Assembly (NCBI GenBank): GCA_022711175.1
Contig: JAKLFM010000016.1
Location: 1 to 56,393 of the forward strand
Direction of reading: 5' to 3'
Source: Bacteroidota bacterium
GTDB taxonomy: Bacteria > Bacteroidota > Bacteroidia > Bacteroidales > UBA4417
DNA length: 56,393 bases
Shown: in pieces, positions 44,877 through 52,219 of the stretch
Position numbering within the stretch: position 1 is the first letter of the stretch
Layout: every line of letters starts with the position of its first letter
Notes under the pieces: model-generated
What the model saw: the letters and a program-made list of their open reading frames with translations, nothing else
Told to the model about the DNA's origin: nothing
Databases searched by the model: none
Made by a program: the position numbers and the translations under genes

Positions 44877-45721
44877 TTGAGTTCGTATGCCATTACCCTG
44901 TTATCGAAAAACGTAGGAACGAGAAGCAGGTGTTCTGATGGAATGTAATCGATATCGGCAGCGTTGATTTTTGCTTTTGAAGTATTAAGTATGAGCTTCT
45001 TACCCTCGTCAACGGTAGCCTGGTACACTGATCCCGACCAATCAGAGTACAAAAATTTGTTTTTGCCGCACGAAACCAGCCCGTCAATGCCACCGGTATC
45101 TGAAATGAGGGTAGTTTGCAGTTTATTTGTTGTAAGAATCTGAACAACAGAGTTTTTAGTGCCGACCAATAAGATATCTTTTCCTGAACATAAAAGTCCG
45201 TTTACTCCCTCCAGGCCTTCAATCCATTTTTCGATCTTTCCGTTTTCCAGCTTAAAAATGACACCTTTCTGCGAATCGGAGATGTAAACAATCCCAATCG
45301 GGCTTACTGAAATATCGTTGAGGAACGAAGAACCGGCAGCAGGATAGCGCTTCACAATTTTTCCTTCGGCGATACTTATTTCAGCAACTTCGGTGATGTT
45401 GGTCACGAACAGCCTGCCTTTGTAAATGCCCATACCTTTTGGAGCATCGAGGCCGTTAATCCACTTCAGGTTGATGATTTTACCGGACGTTGATATTTTG
45501 GAAATGAATCCGTTACCATCTTTTACCGAGGGCTGTCCGTTGATATTGGCAACATAAATCACATTGCCGGCTACATCGGAAAGCACTGATTCGGGAGTCA
45601 GGAGCGAGGAAGGCGTTTCCCATTTTTTTGTGAGTTGTTCCGATAGGTAAACATCCTGGGCGCTGACGCCAAAACATGCCAATACAAGGGTCAACGCCGG
45701 CACATATCTGGAAGGTTTCAT
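44873..45721 (-). CDS. Secreted SMP-30/gluconolactonase-like beta-propeller protein
   Basis: From ATG 45721 the protein is 282 residues with a signal peptide (about 1-22, ending CFGVSAQ). The rest is repetitive beta blades, with units such as GFISKISTSGKI, APKGMGIYKGRLFVTN, and GIVYISDSQKGVIFKL typical of the six-bladed SMP-30/NHL-type fold. It is probably periplasmic or lipidated-free exported and may bind sugars or lactones; catalytic metal ligands cannot be assigned. A GTG three codons upstream is a less likely start. It overlaps the hydrolase gene by 4 bases and follows the MORN-repeat gene after 12 bases. Confidence 0.78.
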   Translation of the reverse strand: MKPSRYVPALTLVLACFGVSAQDVYLSEQLTKKWETPSSLLTPESVLSDVAGNVIYVANINGQPSVKDGNGFISKISTSGKIINLKWINGLDAPKGMGIYKGRLFVTNITEVAEISIAEGKIVKRYPAAGSSFLNDISVSPIGIVYISDSQKGVIFKLENGKIEKWIEGLEGVNGLLCSGKDILLVGTKNSVVQILTTNKLQTTLISDTGGIDGLVSCGKNKFLYSDWSGSVYQATVDEGKKLILNTSKAKINAADIDYIPSEHLLLVPTFFDNRVMAYELK

Positions 45722-45733
45722 TGTTTGCACATT

Positions 45734-46321
45734 TTAGTATAATTTTTCACTCACCACATTCCCCTCGTTATAAACGATTTCTTTTGTTAATCGGCCTGAT
45801 GCATCATAAAACTTCCAGGAGCCTTCTTCGAAGCCGTTCACATACTCACCTTCCTTCATCTTCTGCCCGTTTTCATGGTAATAAATCCATAAGCCAGTTT
45901 CGCGGCAGTCATCATAATTGCCTTCATTTTCCAGGTTCCCGTTTTCGTAAAAGTGCCGCGAAGGCCCGTTCATCATGCCATTGCGATATATCTTGTCAAT
46001 TTCGGGCAGCCCGTTCGGATACCATTGTTTGAAACTCCCGTTGAATTCCCCGTTACGGAACGTGATTTCGGTAAACCTGCGTCCCTGGTTGTCCCAGGTG
46101 TATTCAACGCCATTGAGTTTGCCGTCGAGATAATGCGATTCGATTTGCTTTTGCCCTACTCTAAGCCACCGGATTGCTGTTCCGGTAAACGGCGTGGTTT
46201 GCCCGTCGAGGTACATCACGCGATCGCGTTCTGTTAACCTTGCAGCATCAACAAGGCACTGGGCATAAGAGCCGGAGAATAAGGCTGTTGTGAGAATGAG
46301 GATGCAGATTATTTTGACCAT
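45734..46321 (-). CDS. Secreted MORN-repeat protein (labelled YwqK-like)
   Basis: The 195-residue protein has a signal peptide (about 1-20, SGSYAQ) and then six tandem MORN-type repeats of about 22-24 residues with the pattern Y-x-NG-x3-G-x6-Y-x-NG (for example FRNGEFNGSFKQWYPNG and YVNGFEEGSWKFYDASG). Databases often call these 'YwqK family antitoxin', but the signal peptide and absence of a toxin gene make that unlikely; it is more plausibly a periplasmic binding or structural protein. It lies 29 bases after pdxJ and 12 before the propeller gene. Confidence 0.8.
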   Translation of the reverse strand: MVKIICILILTTALFSGSYAQCLVDAARLTERDRVMYLDGQTTPFTGTAIRWLRVGQKQIESHYLDGKLNGVEYTWDNQGRRFTEITFRNGEFNGSFKQWYPNGLPEIDKIYRNGMMNGPSRHFYENGNLENEGNYDDCRETGLWIYYHENGQKMKEGEYVNGFEEGSWKFYDASGRLTKEIVYNEGNVVSEKLY

Positions 46322-46350
46322 TTTATCAAGCGTAAACTATAGAACTACCG

Positions 46351-47064
46351 CTATCGAAGCTGCTGCAGGTAAAGTCCGATCGTTTTTTCGAGCCCCATAT
46401 ACAATGCTTCGCTGATGAGTGCATGCCCGATGGAGACTTCGAGCAGCCCGGGAATCATGCGGTTAAGGTACCATAGGTTATTAAGATCAAGATCGTGCCC
46501 GGCATTAATGCCCAAACCTGCTGCATTGGCAGCTTTTGCGGCTTCGAGGTATGGGGCGATGGCCTTTATGCGGTCAACAAAATAATGAGCAGCATAGGCT
46601 TCGGTATAGAGTTCGATGCGGTCGGTGCCGGTTTCGGCCGCATGTTTTACCATCTCCACGTCCGGATCAATAAAAACAGAGGTTCTGATACCTGCATTTT
46701 TGAATGTGCCGATCACATCACGCAGAAAATCCTTGTGGCGTTTAGTGTCCCAGCCCGAATTTGAGGTAAGCACATCATGTGCATCGGGCACAAGCGTTAC
46801 CTGGTGAGGTTTTACATCCAGCACAAGGTCAATGAATTTGGGCTCAGGGTTGCCTTCGATGTTGAATTCGGTGTGGATCATGGGACGGATTTCGTAAACA
46901 TCGCTGTAGCGGATATGCCGTTCGTCGGGGCGCGGATGCACGGTGATGCCCTGGGCTCCAAAAAGTTCGCAGTCAATGGCCGCTTTTAACACATCCGGCA
47001 TATTTCCGCCCCTCGCATTGCGAATGGTGGCAATTTTGTTGATATTTACGCTTAATTTTGTCAT
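46351..47064 (-). CDS. pdxJ: Pyridoxine 5'-phosphate synthase
   Basis: PdxJ condenses 3-amino-2-oxopropyl phosphate and deoxyxylulose 5-phosphate to pyridoxine 5'-phosphate in the DXP-dependent vitamin B6 pathway. The protein (237 residues) has [17 protein letters not shown] at the start, [14 protein letters not shown] with the catalytic His pair, [15 protein letters not shown], and the late [14 protein letters not shown] motif. The frame is open 7 codons further up, but MTKLSVN at 47064 is the family start and a -7 box lies just before it. It heads a four-gene minus operon with the MORN, propeller and hydrolase genes. Confidence 0.97.
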   Translation of the reverse strand: MTKLSVNINKIATIRNARGGNMPDVLKAAIDCELFGAQGITVHPRPDERHIRYSDVYEIRPMIHTEFNIEGNPEPKFIDLVLDVKPHQVTLVPDAHDVLTSNSGWDTKRHKDFLRDVIGTFKNAGIRTSVFIDPDVEMVKHAAETGTDRIELYTEAYAAHYFVDRIKAIAPYLEAAKAANAAGLGINAGHDLDLNNLWYLNRMIPGLLEVSIGHALISEALYMGLEKTIGLYLQQLR

Positions 47065-47082
47065 CGAAACCTGATTGAACTG

Positions 47083-47090
47083 CAAATTTA
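47083..47090 (-). promoter_or_regulatory. -7 box of the pdxJ operon
   Basis: TAAATTTG (minus strand) fits TAnnTTTG and lies 18 bases before the pdxJ ATG, predicting a leader near 13 bases. Further upstream a hairpin-like repeat (TTGCCCGATT 47108-47117 with AATCGGCAA 47123-47131) sits between pdxJ and the divergent CBS gene and may serve either. Confidence 0.5.
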
Positions 47091-47198
47091 CAAAATGGAA
47101 GGCTTAATTGCCCGATTTGTTCAATCGGCAATACTTGAAAAGCCTGGCCCAAAGAGTGAACAGATTGAATGTTCATATACCGATGAAAGGTTAAAGTT

Positions 47199-47861
47199 AT
47201 GATAGCCAAAGATTTAGTTTCAGATGCTGTAATATCGCTGAAGACCTCCGATACCGGCCTCACTGCTTTGCACTGGATGGACGAGTACAAGGTCGAACAT
47301 ATGCCGATTGTTAACGAAAGCGAGTTCCTGGGGCTTATTTCAGAGGAAGATATTTTTGAACTCAACAATTACGAAGAACCGCTTGGCAATCACCCGCTTT
47401 CGCATCAAAATGCCTATGTAAACCAGTCGCAGCACATTTATGATGTCATCAGGATGTTCTCCGAATTGAAACTTACCCTGTTACCGGTAATTGACGAAAA
47501 ACGCAAATATCTCGGCGTGATTACGTTGGCAACGCTGGTGGAAAAAATGTCGGGAATAGCGGCTATCAGCGATCCCGGCGGTATTATTGTGCTGGAACTT
47601 ACCGCAAACGACTACTCCATTTCAGAAATTGCCCAGATTATTGAATCGAACGATGCCCGGGTTTTGAGCCTGTATGTTACTTCACACAGCGATTCAACCA
47701 AGCTCGAACTCACTATCAAGGTGAACCGCCAGGATATCCAGCCCATTTTGCAAACATTTAACCGCTATAACTATGTGATAAAAGCCTCGTTTTTCGAAAG
47801 CGATTATTTCGACAGCCTGCGCGAGCGCTATGATTTACTGATGAACTACCTGAATATTTGA
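47199..47861 (+). CDS. CBS domain protein with ACT-like C-terminus
   Basis: The 220-residue cytoplasmic protein has two CBS motifs (about 8-55 and 75-125), the pair that binds adenosyl nucleotides, and a C-terminal stretch (about 130-215) that resembles an ACT-like ligand-binding domain, as in AcuB. The pattern MIAKDLVSDAV...YKVEHMPIVNESEFLGLISEEDIFELN is a typical first CBS unit. It probably senses energy or cofactor state, but no target is known. The start has no clear Shine-Dalgarno. It is divergent from pdxJ and 34 bases before the POTRA-barrel gene. Confidence 0.88.
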   Translation: MIAKDLVSDAVISLKTSDTGLTALHWMDEYKVEHMPIVNESEFLGLISEEDIFELNNYEEPLGNHPLSHQNAYVNQSQHIYDVIRMFSELKLTLLPVIDEKRKYLGVITLATLVEKMSGIAAISDPGGIIVLELTANDYSISEIAQIIESNDARVLSLYVTSHSDSTKLELTIKVNRQDIQPILQTFNRYNYVIKASFFESDYFDSLRERYDLLMNYLNI

Positions 47862-47895
47862 TAACCGATAACGAAGCAAAAGATCCGGCACGGCC

Positions 47896-49335
47896 ATGAT
47901 GGTAAACAAGGAAAGTTGGCAATGGCTATGCAGGAGCAGTATTCTGTTGTTACTGATTGCCGGCATATCAAATACTGAACCTGTTTTTGCACAGAAGGAG
48001 AGCTTTACCATCGTCAGGCATATATCGACTGACAAAAACACCATAACCAAACGGTCAATTATCCTCCGCGAATTACCTTTCAACACTAAAGACACGATTG
48101 CAACAGAGAGATTCCGGGAACTTATCGCTCAAAGTGTCCAAAACCTTTTGAATACATCCTTATTTAATTTTGTTACAGTGGATACTTCATTTTCACAAGA
48201 GGGTGAATTCAGGGATGCCGAAATAACCTACCATTTTGTTGAGCGCTGGTACATATGGCCTGCGCCAATTCTTGAAATTTCGGACAGGAATATTAACACC
48301 TGGCTCGAAAAAGGTGATTATAAAAGGTTTAATTACGGCGGTCATTTGGTTTGGAATAATGTTACGGGCCGCATGGAAGCTTTAGACCTGATGCTTAGGT
48401 TTGGCAAGAATGAACAATACAGCCTGTTGTTCGATGTTCCATACATTGACAGGCAGAAGAAATTGGGGATTGGTATCGAGGCAGGTTTTACGCGCAACCG
48501 CGAGGCAGGCTATAGTACAGAAAATGATAAACTTAGCTTTGCATTCGATCATGATTACTTAGTGAAAGGATGGTTTACCGCCCTTCATATCCTGTACCGC
48601 CGATCCATTCACACGAGCCATTTGCTGGATATAGGTTACCAGGAGTTTACCTTTTCTGACGCCTTACTGCAACTCAATCCCGGCTATTATTCCGGTGCAG
48701 GCAAGGTGTGCCGGTACCCGTCAATATACTATAAGTTCAAGGCTGACTTCCGTGATGCGAAGTATTATCCGCTGACCGGCTGGTATGCGGATGCCGAGGT
48801 TTCGCAGGCGGGATTTGGTACTGGGAGAATAAGTTCACTAACAGATGGCTGGATTAAGTCAACTAGCCGACTATATTCAAGGCTGGCCGAACGCTGGTAT
48901 GCAGGTGCCGGGCTGATAGCCAGACTTTCGACCACTGCCGACAAATCGTTCTTTATGAATACCGCACTCGGCTACAACCGCGATTTTGTGAGGGGCTACG
49001 AGTATTATGTGGTTGACGGGACACATTTCGGCGTGTTGAAAACATCCTTAAAATTTGCCCTTATCCCTGAACGAAAGATAAAAGTCGGCTTTATCCCAAC
49101 CGAGAAATTCAGCCTTGTGCATGTTGCAACCTATCTCACATGGTTTGGCGATGCGGGTTATGTTGTTAAAAATGAGCAGGATAACTCTTCAAACGCATTG
49201 CCGGGAAGCGTGTTGTTCGGTACTGGTTTTGGCCTCGACCTGGTTACTTACTATGATAAAGTGATGCGAATAGAATTCGCCATGAACCGCGAAGGTGAAA
49301 CCGGAGTATATGTTCATTTGATTGCAGGCTTGTAG
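47896..49335 (+). CDS. Omp85-like outer-membrane protein with one POTRA domain
   Basis: The 479-residue protein starts with a signal peptide (about 1-32, ending EPVFAQ), continues with one POTRA-like beta-alpha-alpha-beta-beta region (about 35-115, with ITKRSIILRELPFNTKDTI and LLNTSLFNFVTVD), and ends in a beta barrel (about 130-479) including LKFALIPERKIKVGF and a terminal GVYVHLIAGL. Real BamA has five POTRAs, so this is a different member, maybe a small TamA/TpsB-like insertase or a receptor. It lies between the CBS gene and nadK, in the same neighbourhood as bamA. Function unknown. Confidence 0.8.
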   Translation: MMVNKESWQWLCRSSILLLLIAGISNTEPVFAQKESFTIVRHISTDKNTITKRSIILRELPFNTKDTIATERFRELIAQSVQNLLNTSLFNFVTVDTSFSQEGEFRDAEITYHFVERWYIWPAPILEISDRNINTWLEKGDYKRFNYGGHLVWNNVTGRMEALDLMLRFGKNEQYSLLFDVPYIDRQKKLGIGIEAGFTRNREAGYSTENDKLSFAFDHDYLVKGWFTALHILYRRSIHTSHLLDIGYQEFTFSDALLQLNPGYYSGAGKVCRYPSIYYKFKADFRDAKYYPLTGWYADAEVSQAGFGTGRISSLTDGWIKSTSRLYSRLAERWYAGAGLIARLSTTADKSFFMNTALGYNRDFVRGYEYYVVDGTHFGVLKTSLKFALIPERKIKVGFIPTEKFSLVHVATYLTWFGDAGYVVKNEQDNSSNALPGSVLFGTGFGLDLVTYYDKVMRIEFAMNREGETGVYVHLIAGL

Positions 49336-49446
49336 CATATTTACAATCAATCATTTCAAGGGCAATCAACTACCATTTCGCTATGCTCCATTAACCATTC
49401 AACCGTTAACCTATCCACCTTTTATGCAACAACTTCACCGGTTTTG

Positions 49447-49454
49447 TAAATTTG
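49447..49454 (+). promoter_or_regulatory. -7 box of nadK
   Basis: TAAATTTG matches TAnnTTTG and ends 16 bases before the nadK ATG, so the leader would be about 11 bases. No -33 element is evident. Confidence 0.5.
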
Positions 49455-49470
49455 CCAAAAACTCAGTGCT

Positions 49471-50349
49471 ATGAACATAGCGATATACGGAAAAACCTTT
49501 GAACCGGAGCATCTGGCGTATTTCAAGTTGCTTACCGGTAAGCTCGAAGAATTTGGCTGCAAGCTGAAAGTCTGGAAGCCCTTTTTCGAGTTTATCTCGC
49601 AAAATCAGGCTCTTACGAATTCAATGCAACTATTCTCATCGCATGAGGAAATTGCAGAAGGAACTGATTTTCTGTTTTCGGTGGGCGGCGACGGTACACT
49701 GCTTGGTTCCATTGCACTGGTGCGCGATTCGGGAATACCCATTTCCGGCATTAACCTTGGCAGAATGGGATTTTTATCGAGCATACCAAGGACAGAAATT
49801 ATTGCTGCAATCAATGATATAATTGAAAAGCGGTACCGAATCGAAAAACGGTCGCTCATTGCACTTCAAAGTCCTTCGGATCTGTTCGGCGATATGAATT
49901 ATGCGCTTAATGAATTGTCAATCAACAAGAAAGACAGTTCTTCGATGATTGTGGTGAGGGTTTCGGTCAATGGCAACTATCTGCATTCGTATTGGGCTGA
50001 CGGGCTTATTATTGCAACACCCACCGGTTCAACAGCTTACTCTCTTAGTTGCAACGGCCCGATCATAACACCCGATTCAAGCAGTTTTGTAATCACTCCT
50101 ATTGCCCCGCATAATTTAACCATCCGGCCTATTGTTATTCCTGACAGCAGCGTGATCAGCCTCAGGATCGAAGGCCGCAGCCGGCAGGCATTGGTCTGTC
50201 TCGACAGCCGTTCGGCATACATTGATACTGAAACAGAGCTGGTTGTAAGTAAAGCCGGTTTCGGGATCAACCTGGTACAGCGGCAGGGCGATAATTTCTT
50301 TTCTACCATCCGCACCAAGTTAAACTGGGGGCTCGATATCAGGAACTGA
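49471..50349 (+). CDS. nadK: NAD kinase
   Basis: NadK makes NADP from NAD and ATP (or polyphosphate) in the cytoplasm. The protein (292 residues) has the phosphate-binding GGDGT at 72-76, the NE-containing ALNELSINKKD segment, and the second conserved region DGLIIATPTGSTAYSLSCNGPI that holds the glycine-rich substrate loop. Length and order match the bacterial family. A single-gene unit with its own promoter is likely; the pdxJ/nadK/uppS/bamA neighbourhood is common in Bacteroidetes. Confidence 0.97.
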   Translation: MNIAIYGKTFEPEHLAYFKLLTGKLEEFGCKLKVWKPFFEFISQNQALTNSMQLFSSHEEIAEGTDFLFSVGGDGTLLGSIALVRDSGIPISGINLGRMGFLSSIPRTEIIAAINDIIEKRYRIEKRSLIALQSPSDLFGDMNYALNELSINKKDSSSMIVVRVSVNGNYLHSYWADGLIIATPTGSTAYSLSCNGPIITPDSSSFVITPIAPHNLTIRPIVIPDSSVISLRIEGRSRQALVCLDSRSAYIDTETELVVSKAGFGINLVQRQGDNFFSTIRTKLNWGLDIRN

Positions 50350-50520
50350 GCAGTTTCATTACAGCCCGACAATTCTATCTCTTTCCAAGATGTCGTGAAA
50401 TTCAGAAAATTCTTCTGTTAGCAATACTGTATTGCCGATTTTTTCGTTTTTATTCCTAATACTCACGTTGACAAAGTTTTACATGCCTGTTGATACGCTT
50501 TCCCGAATTAAAAAAATCAG

Positions 50521-50528
50521 TACTTTTG
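50521..50528 (+). promoter_or_regulatory. -7 box of the DUF6089 gene
   Basis: TACTTTTG matches TAnnTTTG and ends 15 bases before ATG 50544, leaving a leader near 10 bases. TTTC at 50499-50502, 18 bases upstream, is a partial -33 element. Confidence 0.5.
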
Positions 50529-50543
50529 CATCCTCAAATAAAT

Positions 50544-51371
50544 ATGCTTAAAAAATTAATATTACCGGCTATTTTTCTGCTGTTTGTTACAGGAATTAAT
50601 GCGCAGCAAACAGGCGAATTCGGCCCTCTTGGCGGGGTGTCGTATTACAATGGCGAGTTAAATCCGGGTATGCCCTTTCGCATGTCCAAATTTGCCTACG
50701 GTGCATTGTACCGGCAGAATTTCACTGACAGGCTTGCCGCCCGTGTGCATGTGATAAGGGGAACCTTAACGGCTGACGATGCCGTTACCGGTGTAAGGCC
50801 CGACCGGAACCTCAACTTTACAAGCCCTTTAACCGAAATTGCAGGCCAGCTTGAGGTAAACTTTTTTGAGTATTACATCGGCAGCTATCAGCACAGGTGG
50901 TCGCCTTTCATTTTTGGCGGCGGAGCATTTTTTATGTTCAAGCCCTATGCTATGCTTGGCGGATCAAAAACCGAACTCCGGTCTTTAGGAACCGAAGGAC
51001 AGGGATCAGCACAGTATCCTGACCGTCAAGCTTACAACCTCTACTCTTTTGCAATCCCTTTCGGCATGGGAGTAAAATTCAGCGTGAACAAATACATTGG
51101 ATTAAGTGCCGAGTGGGGTATGCGCAGAACCTATACCGACTACATCGACGATATCAGCAAAACATACTACCTCAACCTTGCGGGTGCAGATCCGGCATCG
51201 GTTTCAACACCCGAATACCTCAGCGATCCCACACTTTCGCACAATACAGGTATGCAGCGCGGCAATGAACGTAATAAAGACTGGTATGGATTTGCTGGCA
51301 TTTCGGCTACTGTAAAAATACGTATGTTAAACCGGGAACGTTGCCTCGACCATCAGCGTGACGGTTACTGA
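50544..51371 (+). CDS. DUF6089-type outer-membrane beta-barrel protein
   Basis: From ATG 50544 the protein is 275 residues with a signal peptide (about 1-20, FVTGINAQ); the longer frame from 50490 starts inside the promoter. The mature part is an eight-to-ten-stranded barrel-like sequence with many glycine and aromatic residues (GEFGPLGGVSYYNGELNP, SPFIFGGGAFFMF, IPFGMGVKFSV, and W-G-M-R-R). It matches the DUF6089 family that sits before uppS-bamA in Bacteroidetes. Role unknown; a porin or an assembly-linked surface protein are possible. Its stop is 83 bases before uppS. Confidence 0.82.
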   Translation: MLKKLILPAIFLLFVTGINAQQTGEFGPLGGVSYYNGELNPGMPFRMSKFAYGALYRQNFTDRLAARVHVIRGTLTADDAVTGVRPDRNLNFTSPLTEIAGQLEVNFFEYYIGSYQHRWSPFIFGGGAFFMFKPYAMLGGSKTELRSLGTEGQGSAQYPDRQAYNLYSFAIPFGMGVKFSVNKYIGLSAEWGMRRTYTDYIDDISKTYYLNLAGADPASVSTPEYLSDPTLSHNTGMQRGNERNKDWYGFAGISATVKIRMLNRERCLDHQRDGY

Positions 51372-51439
51372 TCAACCGACTTTAAACCGATTTAAGATAA
51401 ATTAACAGCTTCAACAGCAAGCCACACCTCACAAAACCC

Positions 51440-51447
51440 TATTTTTG
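51440..51447 (+). promoter_or_regulatory. -7 box immediately before uppS
   Basis: TATTTTTG fits TAnnTTTG and ends only 7 bases before the uppS ATG. If used, the RNA would start at or within a few bases of the start codon, so uppS would be nearly leaderless. No -33 TTTG is seen. Confidence 0.4.
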
Positions 51448-51454
51448 AACTGAA

Positions 51455-52219
51455 ATGACCGATCATCAAGACCTGCGATCACTTATCAACCCGGAAAAAC
51501 TGCCGCAGCATGTTGCCATTATTATGGATGGAAACGGCCGATGGGCAAAAAAGCGTGGCCATAATCGCATTTTCGGTCATGAACACGGGGTGGAAGCGGT
51601 GCGCCAGACCGCCGAAGCAGCTGCCGAACTGGGTATAAGGTTTATTACGCTCTATGCCTTTTCGACCGAAAACTGGAACCGGCCAAAAGAGGAAGTGGAA
51701 GCACTCATGCGCCTTTTGGTCATGACTATTCATGGCGAAATTAAAACGCTGAACGACAATAACATACGGCTCAGGGCTATAGGCGATCTCAACAGCATGA
51801 GTGCCGAAGTATTAGCCCAGTTGAATGATGCCATTGAGCAGACATCTCACAATACGCGCATGGACCTGGTACTTGCACTCAGTTATTCGGGACGGTGGGA
51901 AATTGCGGATGCACTTAAAAAAATTGCAATTCAGATCAGGAATGGTTCAGTTCAACCTGATGAGGTTGATGAAAAACTGATTTCCGCTCACATGTGTGCT
52001 CCCGATATTCCTGAACCAGAGTTGATGATACGTACAAGCGGTGAATACCGCATCAGTAACTACTATCTTTGGCAACTTGCATACTCAGAACTGTACTTTA
52101 CCAATATACTGTGGCCCGATTTCAGAAAAAAAGATCTTTACAAAGCAATTATTGATTTCCAGAAGCGCGAAAGAAGATTCGGCCAAACCAGCGAACAACT
52201 AACAAACGACATCGAATGA
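51455..52219 (+). CDS. uppS: Undecaprenyl pyrophosphate synthase (isoprenyl transferase)
   Basis: UppS adds isoprene units in cis to farnesyl-PP, making the C55 lipid carrier that MraY and MurG need. The 254-residue protein has HVAIIMDGNGRWAKKRG with Asp25, GHEHGVEAVR, TLYAFSTENWNRP, and the C-terminal RTSGEYRISNYYLWQLAYSE with FTNILWPDF, all diagnostic of the cis-prenyltransferase family. Its stop overlaps the bamA ATG by 4 bases, so carrier-lipid synthesis and outer-membrane protein assembly are translationally coupled. Confidence 0.97.
   Translation: MTDHQDLRSLINPEKLPQHVAIIMDGNGRWAKKRGHNRIFGHEHGVEAVRQTAEAAAELGIRFITLYAFSTENWNRPKEEVEALMRLLVMTIHGEIKTLNDNNIRLRAIGDLNSMSAEVLAQLNDAIEQTSHNTRMDLVLALSYSGRWEIADALKKIAIQIRNGSVQPDEVDEKLISAHMCAPDIPEPELMIRTSGEYRISNYYLWQLAYSELYFTNILWPDFRKKDLYKAIIDFQKRERRFGQTSEQLTNDIE

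Noticed and set aside
45734..46321. YwqK 'antitoxin' reading as part of a toxin-antitoxin system
   Set aside because: The protein has a signal peptide and only MORN repeats, and no small toxin-like gene is next to it.
50350..50543. Possible small gene in the 194-base gap after nadK
   Set aside because: No frame with a start signal or protein-like composition; only a -7 box for the next gene is supported.
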